64,000 bases of DNA, from positions 5,579,001 to 5,643,000 of the forward strand of contig JAFBJZ010000660.1 in assembly GCA_016785225.1 (NCBI GenBank). The letters run 5' to 3'. The DNA comes from Psettodes erumei. Lineage: Eukaryota; Chordata; Actinopteri; Pleuronectiformes; Psettodidae. The position numbers were made by a program, and so were the translations under genes. Positions 24,295 through 34,844 of this stretch are shown here, piece after piece (the first letter of the stretch is position 1; the number at the start of each line of letters is the position of its first letter). The notes beneath the pieces were generated by a model. That model saw only the letters and a list, made by a program, of their open reading frames with translations, had not been told where the DNA came from and did not search any database.

Positions 24295-25147
24295 GTAAGG
24301 CAGCTACAGTGCACTTACACCCACTCTGACACAAAACTTCACCCAAACACACTCACACAGGGAAACATCCGCACACACACACATACAATTTTACAGTCCA
24401 CAATAGCGTGAATACACGAAAGCGTGGCTTCTAAAACAGTCACTTGTCAAAAGTGTGGCTTTTAAAGCAAGGTAAAATTTGTTTTTGGAAACGCTAACTT
24501 GACATTTTTTCACATGCTCTAATCTTTATGTCCTTTGAAATGCCATGTGACCAGCTCAGTGACCACATTACAATCAGCTAAAGAAATCAATAAATATAAC
24601 AGCACAAGAAGTGTGCCGATATTCTGTTCAAATCAGTTTATATTCTTTTAGTTTTTAATTATGAAGCGTAACGTTTGCATTTCAGTGAGGCATATCGATG
24701 CATATTTTAGCGTGCATTTTAAATAACACACAAATAAAATAATTGTCACAAACAGCTGTAATTATTGCTATACTGTGACTAGTTCTTTTGCAGACCCAAA
24801 TGCAGAAATGCAATAATATTAAAGGAGAACAAAAGCAGGACAGATGAGTTGGTTCCTGCCTTTTGAATTTCAGGAATTTGATTCATGTCGCTAACGACAT
24901 TACCGAGACGGATGAGCGTTCGAGAGGCCCGCGGGGTCAGAGACAGTGAGAGCACGAAAACGGCCCGAGGGGCTGATGTGGTTTCCCCGCGCCGCGATGA
25001 TGATGGATGAAAGTTTAAGTGAGACGCTGTCCAGGGGAGGTCAGCGAGGGGGACGGGGGCAAGAGGAGGTTACAGGGGAAAGTTTAGCGGACAGTCCAGG
25101 ACGGCTCCCTGCCATCTACAGACGCGCCTCAGGGAGAGAGACGGCCT

Positions 25148-25171
25148 GAGAGAGAGAGAGAGAGAGAGAGA
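25148..25171. repeat. (GA)12 microsatellite
   Basis: Pure GA run in sfrp5 intron 1. Confidence 0.9.
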
Positions 25172-25278
25172 AAGACGCACAGGAGACTGAGAGACTCCAG
25201 CGGCCAGATGGCTCACTGAGTTAAGATAAATGCACGGGGATATTAAACACCATCTTGAGTGAAAAGGTGACGCGCAAA

Positions 25279-25299
25279 CACACACACACACACACACAC
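25279..25299. repeat. (CA)n microsatellite
   Basis: About ten CA units in sfrp5 intron 1. Confidence 0.9.
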
Positions 25300-25761
25300 C
25301 CTTATCAGCACACATCCGTCGACAGCCAGTCAGTCAATCTAACCACTGAGTGAATGGAGAATGTCTTATTTGGAGCCATGTATGCAACTCACAAGCTGGT
25401 GTCAGCGAATGAGCAAATGGAGCCAAATGGATGAAATCAGAAATGACTGCGCGCGGGTTTCCGAGCGAGACCCGATTCACAAAAGTTGGACGATATTACA
25501 TAATTCTTCGCAGACAATGAGTAGGAGGACAGATGGGCCGGTCGTGAGCTGCGAGAGGCTGAGTGGGAACTAAATAGAGAAATAGGTGCGTGTGCGTGCG
25601 CGTACCACGACTACTTAAGCAGCCTCTTCACAAAAGCGGTCAGTGCTGAGAGTGGGTGGAGGGTGGGGGGTGCAGTTGATGAGAGACTTCAGACAGTGGC
25701 AGGGGGGACAGTCCCCACTGTGTCCCAGCCCGCTCAGCCTTTGTTGGGCCAGGCAGCCGGC

Positions 25762-25806
25762 AGGCCAATTAGCTAGGAGGCCAATTACCGAGCTGCCGCT
25801 AATTAG
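25762..25806 (+). promoter_or_regulatory. Cluster of paired CCAATTA and homeodomain sites
   Basis: AGGCCAATTA occurs at 25762-25771 and again at 25778-25787, exactly 16 bp apart. The palindromic homeodomain site CTAATTAG follows at 25799-25806. Each CCAATTA overlaps an NF-Y-type CCAAT with a homeodomain TAATTG core. This suggests a compact enhancer module in sfrp5 intron 1; the factor is unknown. Confidence 0.45.
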
Positions 25807-26702
25807 TGGACATGACAGGACAAGAGAGGCAGGAAGAGAATGGGAACGGCCCAGGTCCGATTGTCCCGGAGAGAGCCGAGAGGAGCGGGGTGAAAGGGGA
25901 GGGAAGCGGGAGAGCGAAGAGAGGCAGACGGCGCAGGAGAAAAGCTGCTTCCTGCGGCATGAAAAGTGTCCGCCTCTCTGTTTTCAATAAGGGCTCAAAG
26001 AAAACAGTGTATTATTCCCCCGCGTTCCACCTCTTACCTTTAACCGTTTATTGCCATTTCTCGTCCGCTCTGTTTGGAATGTTCCTGCAGGTTAACATTT
26101 GATTGGATGTATGGAGTGAACGCTGATTTTAAAAGATCAAGATCAGTGGAGGAATCCGTGGCGGATTCATAGAGAGCTGACTTGTGTATTCCATGAGGAG
26201 AAAGTGGCTATTCTGTTTTTGTAGGACCGGTATCAACTATGCAACATTTTTGGCTTTGCGGAGCCATAACTCATTCTTTTACATGCTCCCTGAGAGGGAG
26301 GCAGCTTCGGCTTCTTCTTCCGTCACCTCCTCAAGCAGGCAACTGTTTGTCGGCCCTATCTAATCGAATAACCATCAGATAAGATTACGGAAGGCGGCGC
26401 GAGATCAGTGCAAATGTTTAAAAGGGATCTTTGTTGCTGAGCAGCTGCATGCAGGAAGAAATGAGACAAATGTGCCTCAATTACATTTTTTAAAGGAATG
26501 CCTCAAAGATAGCATACTGGCTATGTTTAAAAAAAATTTTAATTGAAGGTATGCTTGTGTATGTGTGCGGCTGTGTTTGAAACTGAGAGCGAGAGCATAT
26601 CGCTTCTGGCCCGGGGGCTCTGTCACTGACATTTTGTTAAGAACCAGAGATTCTCAGATGTGCCGATGAGGCCATCCCGAGGACAAGCTTTTGGCTTTAA
26701 AG

Positions 26703-26706
<4 letters not shown>

Positions 26707-26756
<50 letters not shown>
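26707..26756. repeat. (CA)25 microsatellite
   Basis: Pure CA run of 50 bp in sfrp5 intron 1. Confidence 0.95.
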
Positions 26757-26760
<4 letters not shown>

Positions 26761-27140
26761 CATGTGCACATATACATGCACGCAGCCAGCAATAATAAAA
26801 AGGAATTTCAGCAAAGAGCCCTTAGAAGTGAGTTCTCTGGGAACCATCTGTGTCAAACAACACGGATGATCCTCTTCGCACGGGATCATCTGAGGACTCC
26901 CGTGGTCGCTCAGGTGGATCTCGGGGAGCCGGATCAATCGCGGGAATTAAACGCCGCGCCACCTGCTTGCCTTGCTCGTCCGGGGGGTGGGCCTGGCGAT
27001 ATCTGAGCTATTCTGCAATTACACGATATAGCACGGTTCGAGGGCTCCTGTGGAAACTCGCAGTACAGAGACAGATTCACTTTCCACCTCCGTGTCACAG
27101 CCAAAACTCTGAGGAGCACCACTGGCACCTGAGCTCAGGC

Positions 27141-27162
27141 TGTGTGTGTGTGTGTGTGTGTG
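27141..27162. repeat. (TG)11 microsatellite
   Basis: Pure TG run in sfrp5 intron 1. Confidence 0.9.
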
Positions 27163-27420
27163 TAACAGGGGCCCATGGGGGGTGATTATGTGAAACACAA
27201 CTCTGTAGATATTATACCGGGGAAGACAAGCCGTCTGCTGACAAAAGAGGGCCCAGGCATCCGGGGAGCGAAAAAGGCCGGCAGAGCTCGGTCTGTCAGG
27301 CAGAGTGCAGTAAATGCCACCCATCAGCTCCACCTTATGGATTTAATGATGCTACATTTATCTACTGACAGCATCGGTAAATCAGCAGGTACGACAAGCG
27401 CGAGCAGGATTCTGCGTTTT

Positions 27421-27537
27421 AGCGCGCACGGTGATGAACTCCGCAACTCGGATCGCGCGTTACCGTTCGCGGAAGACGTCCCGCGGTACAATGTGCACGT
27501 TGTCCGGCGAACGTCGTTGAAATTGCGTGGTGTGAAA
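27421..27537. promoter_or_regulatory. CpG-dense core in sfrp5 intron 1
   Basis: Twenty CpGs occur in about 117 bp, with words such as GCGCGC, TCGCGCG, TTCGCGG and CCGCGG, yet the base composition is not especially GC-rich. Neighbouring intron sequence is CpG-poor. This may be an intragenic CpG island, alternative promoter or unmethylated enhancer. No exon is recognisable beside it. Confidence 0.45.
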
Positions 27538-27868
27538 GATATTGTCTGTCCTCGCCGTACTCATTGATGTGGCCAGTGTAAGTTACAACCGTGCTAAGGG
27601 AGACAGGCAGCACTGTCAGGTCCCCAGCAGCACAATGGGTGCTACTCATGTGGCCCTGGCTGCTATATGAAAGGGAAAATGTGATCCAATGGTCTGTGCA
27701 TGGAAGACTGCCTGGGCCTTTGGAGAATGTATTTTCTCTTCTGTATAGGATTCCTACAGATGTAAGGAGCGTGCTGTGTTTTAGGGGGCCCCCGGGGGCT
27801 GCCCGCGGGCCATGTTTGACTCCTCCCGTCTGTCCGCATGCCGCATTTAAACAGATGTTAGGCCCTCC

Positions 27869-27919
27869 GACATAAATCACACGCCGCATTTCATCTGCGG
27901 CACAGTACCGTTTTATGTC
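27869..27919. repeat. Nested dyad (outer GACATAAA/TTTATGTC, inner GCCGCA/TGCGGC)
   Basis: The outer arms at 27869-27876 and 27912-27919 are exact complements. The inner arms at 27883-27888 and 27896-27901 are also exact complements, although the two dyads are not perfectly concentric. The outer arms contain the Cdx/posterior-Hox-like core TTTATG. No transposon features are seen. Confidence 0.75.
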
Positions 27920-30900
27920 ATAAGTGTTGCTGCTCATAACTTTAAGGGCCCAAATGAGGCATGAGATAGCGACCCCCACGCATACTTTAAAAAGGAACGT
28001 TCTGCCCTTAAAAAGAAAGAAGAAAAGAAAAAGAAGCGCGTCGCGACGCTGCAGGGGACAAGGTACAAGACACATCAGGGGATCGGGTGACGATATCGTT
28101 GGCGCTTTTTGTTTGAAGATATGTGTGTGCAAGAGACGGAGAAGGTGAGCATCGAGCAAGTGCTGTAACCAAGACCTCACCCGAATGCAAAACTGAATCT
28201 GAGCGATTTCACGAAGCCCCCGTCGGACGTGAAAGGCGACTCGTCTTTTTTAAAGCAGAACTTTTGGAGGTGAATGAGAGGGATTCCTCAGTGTCACGTG
28301 ATGACAAATGGGAGTCTTAGGAATTAACTGAGATCGATGTGTTTTCACTCGTAACGAGGATCATAATTTACATTGCAGAAACTACAAAAATAAATAAAGG
28401 CACCGAAGCAATTTCCTACTGCGCCAACTAATTACAACAAGACGATGTCGATGGTAGCGCTGTTGTGTTCCCATGTTTTTTTGGGGGCTGCAGCGGGCAT
28501 CCTTTCACGTCAATGCACGATGACACTTCTTTGTGTGGCTCTTGTTTCCAACTATGTGACAGCTGACTTTTCATATCTTCATCATTAACAACAGGAGGCT
28601 TCTCGAGCAAGATTAATAAGCATTTTGTGTGTTTTATGTGAAAGAGAAGAGAAAAATACAGTATGGGGGGGAGGGGGATGACACACGATACAGCAGAGGA
28701 GAGAGACTGCAGTGGAGAAAGTGATATTAACCTCAGAGCTATGACTAAGTGAAGTTGCGCAGTTAAATTGCTGGAATCTTGCCGCACGTCGTTTTCACTC
28801 TGGCTCGCAGTTTGAAGATTAACAGCAGGGCTTTCCAGCAGAGCACCTCCCTCGTCACCCCGCTCCCATCATTCTTCTCCCCTTATCCTCAGTCGCTGAG
28901 TCCCAACCTCCTCATCCTCAGACAATATTGTAACATTCTTTGCTGTGATTGGGAGCATTAATGTTCCTGTAATTGAGTCGTTCAGCCGCCATGATGAAAA
29001 GCAGCGCTACAAGAGGTAGTTCCAGTCCAAAGTCAACCGGAGTAAGAACATCATTTTCAAAGTTTTGAAAAAATGGCATGAGGGGGGAAAAAAATTCCTA
29101 AGCTTCTTTGAGGTGATGGCAAAAAATACATTAATGACCTAATGTCAAAATATTTGCTGAGAAATGTGTCCAGGAAAAAAAAGAAAGGAAAAAAACCCCA
29201 CACACGCCAAACCACGCAGCAGCGATCCCCCACGAGCACATGACGGCGATTCCCCCCCGACAGACACCTGAACGTGACGGGGGCAGTCGCTGCTCAATTG
29301 ACTTCTCAGCCGCATCCAAACGGTGGTTTCTGGTCCGAGCTCAGCGGCGTTTCAGGGAGGGGCCGCGCTCGCCTGACACATGCTCTGGCATCAACGCGAC
29401 TGGGCCTCCTGCCAACATACCACCCCTGTGAAACCAGAACGAATTCTCATGGAGTCTGAATACGTCGTAACGGCTTCAAGGGAATCATTCAAAACAAACT
29501 CTTGATCTGTGCGCGTGCGTGCATGTGTGCGTGCGTGCGTGCGCGTTTCCGTGCTCTCGTCCCAGTCGTCATGTCAGCACCAGACAATTAGAGGCCCGAC
29601 CCTGTAAGGCCTCGCAGGTCTCCCCGCCCGTGGAGGCATGGGAACATTTTCGAGGAGAAAACTGCCAAAGAACACGGTTCAGCTCCCTCCGATGCAAGCA
29701 TATGTCCACTCGGCAGCGGTTGGGGGGGGGTTCACCTCCCCACGAACCCGCGCAGGGAAGCATGCTAAACTTTGACCTCTCTCATTATCTGCCCAGACGC
29801 TGAGGTTTGGGCTGGGGTGATAACCTCTGAACCCTGACTTCTAACCCAGCGGCCAGGCTGGGCTCGGACGGTCCCGTGCGTGTGTGTGGTAGTAAGCGTG
29901 AGACACGGAGGACAACACAGTCATAATCATATTTGTCTGGCCTGGAGGTGTAAATAAAGCCTGTGGCGTGGGGAAGACTTTCGACACCACATCCTTCCCT
30001 CCCCGACCTGTTTCTAATATTGTACCTTGACTCTCAGCTGACCCAGGGCCCTGTTTGTAGATGAGTGGGCTGATATTAGATGTGTACAAACAGTGCCTAG
30101 GGGGGTTTATGTTGTAACCGTCATAATAAGGTTTTATTTTGAAGAGCCTTTGGAGAAAATTGCAAGGTAGTATGACGCGTGTCTGCGCGTGTTTGTGTGT
30201 CTGGGAAGGGAGAGATTGAGGGTTTTGAAAGAGAGCTTTGTAAGTGGCGCATGGTGACAGTAGTAAGAGGGGATGTTTGCTCAGAACGTCATGATAATGA
30301 ATCATATCACTCCTGGGCATATTTCCTACTGTATACAACAAGCAACATCTTGCAGTAAAGGAATAAATAAAGACTCTGGTGTAGGGCCTGTATCTCCACT
30401 GTGCAGCTACACAACAATCACAAAGTCCTAAATCAAAGTTAGTGAGGTTAAACACGCGCTCGGGCCGAGCGAGCATGACCATAAATTCTGCGTTAAAAAT
30501 AAACCAAACTTGTTGCTTCGGTTTCCCCTCGCTGATTCACAATGCGCGGTTGCTGTGTGGCCTAAATGCCGGCTGTGTCTGTTTACTGAATCACTTTTCA
30601 CCGTGTTCAGCTGCTGCCGCGGCAGCGTTTACCTTTCTGCACGGCCAAGACCACGCCTGCACCACCAAAATATACAACAGCCAGAATAAAAACATTTTCT
30701 CCAGTGTAATTGCAGGGCAAACATCAGTCAGCCTGCTGGACTATATATTCGCTCCACGGCAAATAGCCTCTGACAAGAGGAGGGGGGCCGCGAATAAGTG
30801 CCTCAAAAGTGGTCAGGGCTTAATGATTTCATACTGACACGGCTTTGGTTTTGCTGACTGCACTTGACTAACAATGACCTCAACTCAGCCGTTAGATATT

Positions 30901-30975
30901 AGCTAATCTGGCCTCAATAGCACCAGAAGGAATGGGATTCGGTGTGGTAATTATTTTTCTCTTCGCCCCCCCCAG

Positions 30976-31053
30976 TGTCGAAGGTGTGCCCCCCATGCGA
31001 CAATGAGCTGAAGGCAGACAACATCATGGAGCATTACTGCGCCAGTGACTTTG
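30976..31053 (+). CDS. sfrp5: sfrp5 coding exon 2: linker and start of the netrin-like domain
   Basis: A 78-nt exon, phase 1 at both ends, encoding residues 185 (split codon) to 210: VSKVCPPCDNELKADNIMEH, then YCASDF. It supplies three of the six netrin-domain cysteines (C189, C192, C206). The acceptor is a run of eight C followed by AG, and the donor is TTTG before GTAAGT. The CPPCDNELK motif is as in SFRP1, whereas human SFRP5 has a CxxC with other middle residues. The small symmetric exon between large first and last exons is the usual SFRP1/5 gene layout. Confidence 0.96.
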
Positions 31054-31154
31054 GTAAGTACCAGCAGTTGAAAAGATGGAGAGGCTGTATACGGGGCCGT
31101 TTGGTCTGCAGGAGGGCCAGGCTGTTTTGCGGGGCCCAGCTGTGCTGCTCGCTG

Positions 31155-31168
31155 CCTGCAGGTGGCGC
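31155..31168 (+). promoter_or_regulatory. CTCF-like motif 1 (intron 2)
   Basis: CCTGCAGGTGGCGC fits the CTCF core CCASYAGRKGGCRS with one mismatch (T for A at position 3). It is about 100 bp after the exon 2 donor and is a direct repeat of the site at 31204. Confidence 0.45.
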
Positions 31169-31203
31169 ACAGGGTAAAACTGCAGCAGCCACCGCCTTCT
31201 TTG

Positions 31204-31217
31204 CCCGCAGGTGGCGC
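31204..31217 (+). promoter_or_regulatory. CTCF-like motif 2 (intron 2)
   Basis: CCCGCAGGTGGCGC fits the CTCF core with one mismatch (C for A at position 3). Same orientation as 31155-31168, 49 bp start to start. Both also contain a CAGGTG E-box. Confidence 0.45.
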
Positions 31218-32411
31218 CACTGGAAGGGCGAAAACCGGTCCCGTAACTGACGCGGGTCAGCGCACGTAAAGACGAGCCGGTCTCCAAAAAGCCTGGACAG
31301 CATAATGTGCGGCGCTGCTTTGAGCTAATAGGTTGGCTTGTCAGTGACGGACAAGCAAGAATGCACCCATTCATCGCTTTCTATTTACTTAATCGCAAGT
31401 GCAACTGTGTGAATAAAACATTTCGCCGCAGGCTTCATCAAGAGTTACAGGCCTGTTTACCGGGTGCTGGTATGCGCCATCATTAACATATAAAATTTAT
31501 TTTGGCTTTTAATTTGTGAAAATTACAATAAAAAGCAGTAAAGTTTATGTTAGAAGGCCACCTGTCTACTGCCAGCATACTAATAGCATTACATTGTGTA
31601 GGAAAGTGAAAGTAATGGCAGGACTACAACTGCAAAATGACTCTGTCCCTCATACACATGCACAAACGTGGACATAGTTGTGTCAATAAAAAACATCCTT
31701 CAACATCATGCACAGTTCTTTATCAGAGCAAAAGCTCACAAAAGGACGTGGTCTTGTCTCAGTTCTGATCTTCCTTCTCTTGCAGCAAAGCACATCTATT
31801 GGCGAGTAGTTATTGAGCGAAAACCGAGCACGGCCACGAACAAGCAGAAGGCACATTAATTATTCCCTCTTCTGGCACGACCCTTTTCTTCTTATAAATT
31901 GATAAATTAATCTAACAGCCTCCAGTCCCCAGCGTCCATTCAACACCAATTTCCAAACTTTCCACTTCCCAGTTCCCAGTCCAATTTCACCGCAGTAATG
32001 ACCTGTACACAAAGCCAGGACATAATTATTTCATTATTTCTGCTCATCGAGGGCTTTTGGCCCGGCTTACCGCAGCAGATGAATTTCTGCTTGCGTGGAC
32101 TATTGCTCCAGACTTCGGAGTTAACGGCATACCGCTCTCTATTTTCCCTGGTTCTACGATTCCGAGCACTGAACTCGAAATTGTGACACAAAGAAACCCG
32201 CGACCTTGGGACGCTCATGAGGAACATGGCTTGTGTTTCTGAACAGATTAGTGAGAATAGAAGCTGACAGTTTAAAAAGGTTTAATTGGCAATTACCCAC
32301 ACACCTTCAAAACGTCCTAAGTATATAGAACATAGGCCATTCAAAATCAATTAACAACATTAATTAATAAACACATCACATTCAACGACAAATGACATCT
32401 TGTGCACGTTG

Positions 32412-32413
<2 letters not shown>

Positions 32414-32452
<39 letters not shown>
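32414..32452. repeat. (CA)n microsatellite
   Basis: Pure CA run of 39 bp in sfrp5 intron 2. Confidence 0.95.
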
Positions 32453-32454
<2 letters not shown>

Positions 32455-33969
32455 AGCTGCAGCCAAAACCTGGACTCATCCTCTGTAATTCATGGCGGCT
32501 CGACCAAATCACAGGCATTCATTTGTCTGATGAATTGCAGTGTACATCTCGATCTTTTAACATGGGGTCATTTTTCAGGGATCAGAAAGCAATGCACGGA
32601 TTCTTTCTGGTCATTAGAATGAAACATGATTGCATGTGAAAGAAGATAGCCCAACGTTTTATTGCCTGCGAATGTATGTGGCCGGGCGAGACGCGCGGGG
32701 ATGAGCGGAGAAGTCGAGATAACTGTGACATATGGATTCGGAGATCAAGGCAGGAATGATTCGGCGGTGTTATTCTACAGGGCGAGAGCTGATTACAGTT
32801 TGATCTCACGCCTCATGAATGTTGTTACCTATTCATCTGCGGACTCCACTCGCCCCCGGAGCATTTTGAACTCCGTGTTCCGTTACCGCCTGCTTTTTCG
32901 ATGCGGGATCCTCTCCGCATTCCTTGTCGTGCCGTTCCGGCCACACGACAAGAACAACAAGGGCAAGAAAAGCGGCTGGGACGACAGTCTGGCAGGACGC
33001 GGGGCCGACACCTGGCTGCCGCAGTGGGGGAGGCGTTGCGCTCTAGCTCAAAGAAAACCTGTTTTACCTCAACCTGACAACACACTTCTCTTTCCATCTG
33101 CTCCTGCCTCTGCTGACTTTAAAGAAAGAGTGAGTTCGCATAATGACGCGGGCACAGCTTGTCACAGGGACACTGGCCAGGCTGCACGGTGGGGCCCCAC
33201 TGGATCACTTAGGCATGAATATAGATGAATATGGGTGGGCATTTAAAGTGAAGTGTGGGGGGATTATTTTATCCTTCCTATCTTTGCTGAAGACACACTA
33301 ATGCGGTCAATAGTCTAATTTTTTGACTCCCCCCCATTCAAGTGACTAAGACTTGAAAGCACATGAATGCGTTCATTCACAAAAGCACGCGCGCGCTAAG
33401 GTATGTCGGCACGCAAACGCTGGCGCATAAACACCCGCCCTCAGCGAGGGAGCTGGACGAGAATCAGGACGTGGATGAAAGGCGACTCAGCGCACACATT
33501 CCTTCTCGAACATGCTATCACCTCGCACGCACCGTGTACGTATCAGAGTGCACCAGGGGGGTGTTTGTGCAACTTTAGACGAGCGGGGCGGGAAGCGAAA
33601 TGGCAATCTTCCAGCCGGCCCGGGCACACAGCGATGCTTCACGCCGACCCCTGCGCCTTTGCCCGGCCCCTGTGATTGATTTCACCTGTCAAAATGTTCG
33701 CCCAGAGAATTCCGCTCCCGAATGCTTAGCAGTTCGATTTTAATCTCAGAAATTTAAAAGTATGAAGTCAAACATAAATCTCAACGGGAGATGCGAGTCA
33801 GGGCTTCGTTAGGTTGACAGACCTGAGTTTGCTGTAACCAAACTCCCCGCATACCGAAAACTGTGTACAGATGTTAATCTGTTCTGTACCTTTGCTGAAA
33901 GATACATAACTGTATGCAAAAGGTTGTTTTTGTTTGTTTTTTTAAAAAAGAGGAACAAAAACAAGGACC

Positions 33970-34188
33970 TGAACTTGACTGCTTCAAGATTTGACTGGAG
34001 TTAAGACTTGACTTTGAGACTTGAAAACAAAAAACAAGCAAGGTGACATTTGACCCATTAAAAGTCCTGGTACAATCAACTATAACTGTCCCATCATTCA
34101 AGAATCAGGACTCAGTGACTTGCAACTCAACTTGCCACAATGCAGGGGAAAACTCGTGACTTGACTTGAACTTTCATCTTGAACTTTT
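33970..34188. repeat. Degenerate GACTTG-rich repeat
   Basis: The words GACTTG, ACTTGA and TTGACT recur many times in about 220 bp (for example 34014-34024, 34118-34124, 34157-34170), spaced by short A-rich stretches. Such CTTGA/GACTTG arrays are common dispersed repeats in teleost genomes as I know them. No coding capacity. The edges are approximate. Confidence 0.6.
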
Positions 34189-34515
34189 GTTGCGGCTCCG
34201 AAAACATGTCCGCCTCGTCGTTTATGGGTTTTCCCCCCAAAAGGCAGGCGCACAAGCACACACACACAGGATGCAGTTTTCGTACGCTGTGGGAGAGGTT
34301 AAATGATGATGCCCAGGAGAGGCGTAAAACGGCTACTTCTCTGGCACAGCACAGAGCTCGGTGCTGTTCCTGCAGAGAGCAGAAATGTCTCAGCTGCCCA
34401 GAGGACCGAGCAACAGGGGAATCGAAATGACACATTAACAGCTCTGGGGTGTAAATATCTGTGTTTTATATGGGAACAGAAGAGTTAAAATATCTCTTCC
34501 TCTCTTCTTCCTCAG

Positions 34516-34844
34516 CCCTCAAGATGAAAATCAAAGAGGTGAAGAAGGAGAAGGGTGACCGGAAGCTGATCGCAGCGCAGAAGAAGAAGAAGGTTTTGAA
34601 GCAGGGTGTGCTGCGGAAAAAGGACCTGAAGAAACTGACCCTGTACATCAAGAACGGCGCCAACTGCCCGTGCTCCCAGCTGGACAGCCTGGGCTCCAAC
34701 TTCCTCATCATGGGCCGCAAGGTGGACCAGCAGCTGCTGCTCATGTCCATTCACAAGTGGGACAAGAAGAGCAAGGAGCTCAAGTTCGCCATCAAGTACA
34801 TGAAGTCCCATCAGTGTCCCACCTACCACACCGTCTTCCAGTGA
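34516..34844 (+). CDS. sfrp5: sfrp5 coding exon 3: netrin-like domain and stop
   Basis: Completes the 319-residue protein (residues 211-319). It begins ALKMKIKEVKK after the phase-1 junction and ends HQCPTYHTVFQ with TGA at 34842-34844. The netrin-like domain finishes here with cysteines C261, C263 (NCPC) and C311, giving six with exon 2. Basic clusters (K219-K227, KKKK at 233-236, RKKDLKK at 244-250) are the usual heparan-sulfate-binding stretches of SFRPs. GDRKLIAAQKKKK and GRKVDQQLLLM are SFRP5-like, while the C-terminal end resembles SFRP1 more than human SFRP5. Length matches the family (human SFRP1 314, SFRP5 317 residues). The frame is intact, with no frameshift or premature stop. Confidence 0.97.

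Larger units (their letters stand above)
24295..30975 (+). other. sfrp5: sfrp5 intron 1 (6.7 kb)
   Basis: Bounded by donor GTAAGG and an acceptor with a pyrimidine tract ending in eight C then AG. It contains several simple repeats and a paired CCAATTA/homeodomain cluster at 25762-25806. GATA-like sites (CTATCT, AGATAAG) lie around 26356-26383. It also holds a CpG-dense core at 27421-27537 and a nested dyad at 27869-27919, the latter two within a block (27.4-28.0 kb) that looks like an intronic enhancer. No nested gene is recognisable. Confidence 0.85.
31054..34515 (+). other. sfrp5: sfrp5 intron 2 (3.5 kb)
   Basis: Bounded by GTAAGT and a CT-rich tract ending CTCAG. It holds two CTCF-like sites just after exon 2, a (CA)n tract at 32414-32452 and a GACTTG-rich degenerate repeat at 33970-34188. 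A 188-codon open frame at 32662-33228 crosses a CpG-containing stretch but has no recognisable domain. No nested gene is supported. Confidence 0.85.

Noticed and set aside
23775..24314. 179-codon open frame antisense to sfrp5 exon 1
   Set aside because: A shadow of the conserved GC-rich coding exon; no independent domain.
25650..25672. Possible quadruplex GGGTGGAGGGTGGGGGG
   Set aside because: Only three separable G-tracts of three or more with proper loops.
27033..27047. GGTTCGAG, resembling a tRNA B box
   Set aside because: The rest of the B box does not match, and no upstream A box or cloverleaf arms are present.
27419..28180. 253-codon open frame on the minus strand in intron 1
   Set aside because: Long for chance, but it starts at GTG, has no recognisable domain and mixes unrelated composition, including a poly-Phe stretch. 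I noted the CpG core it overlaps instead.
32662..33228. 188-codon open frame in sfrp5 intron 2
   Set aside because: No domain, signal or family resemblance, and no supporting splice pattern.
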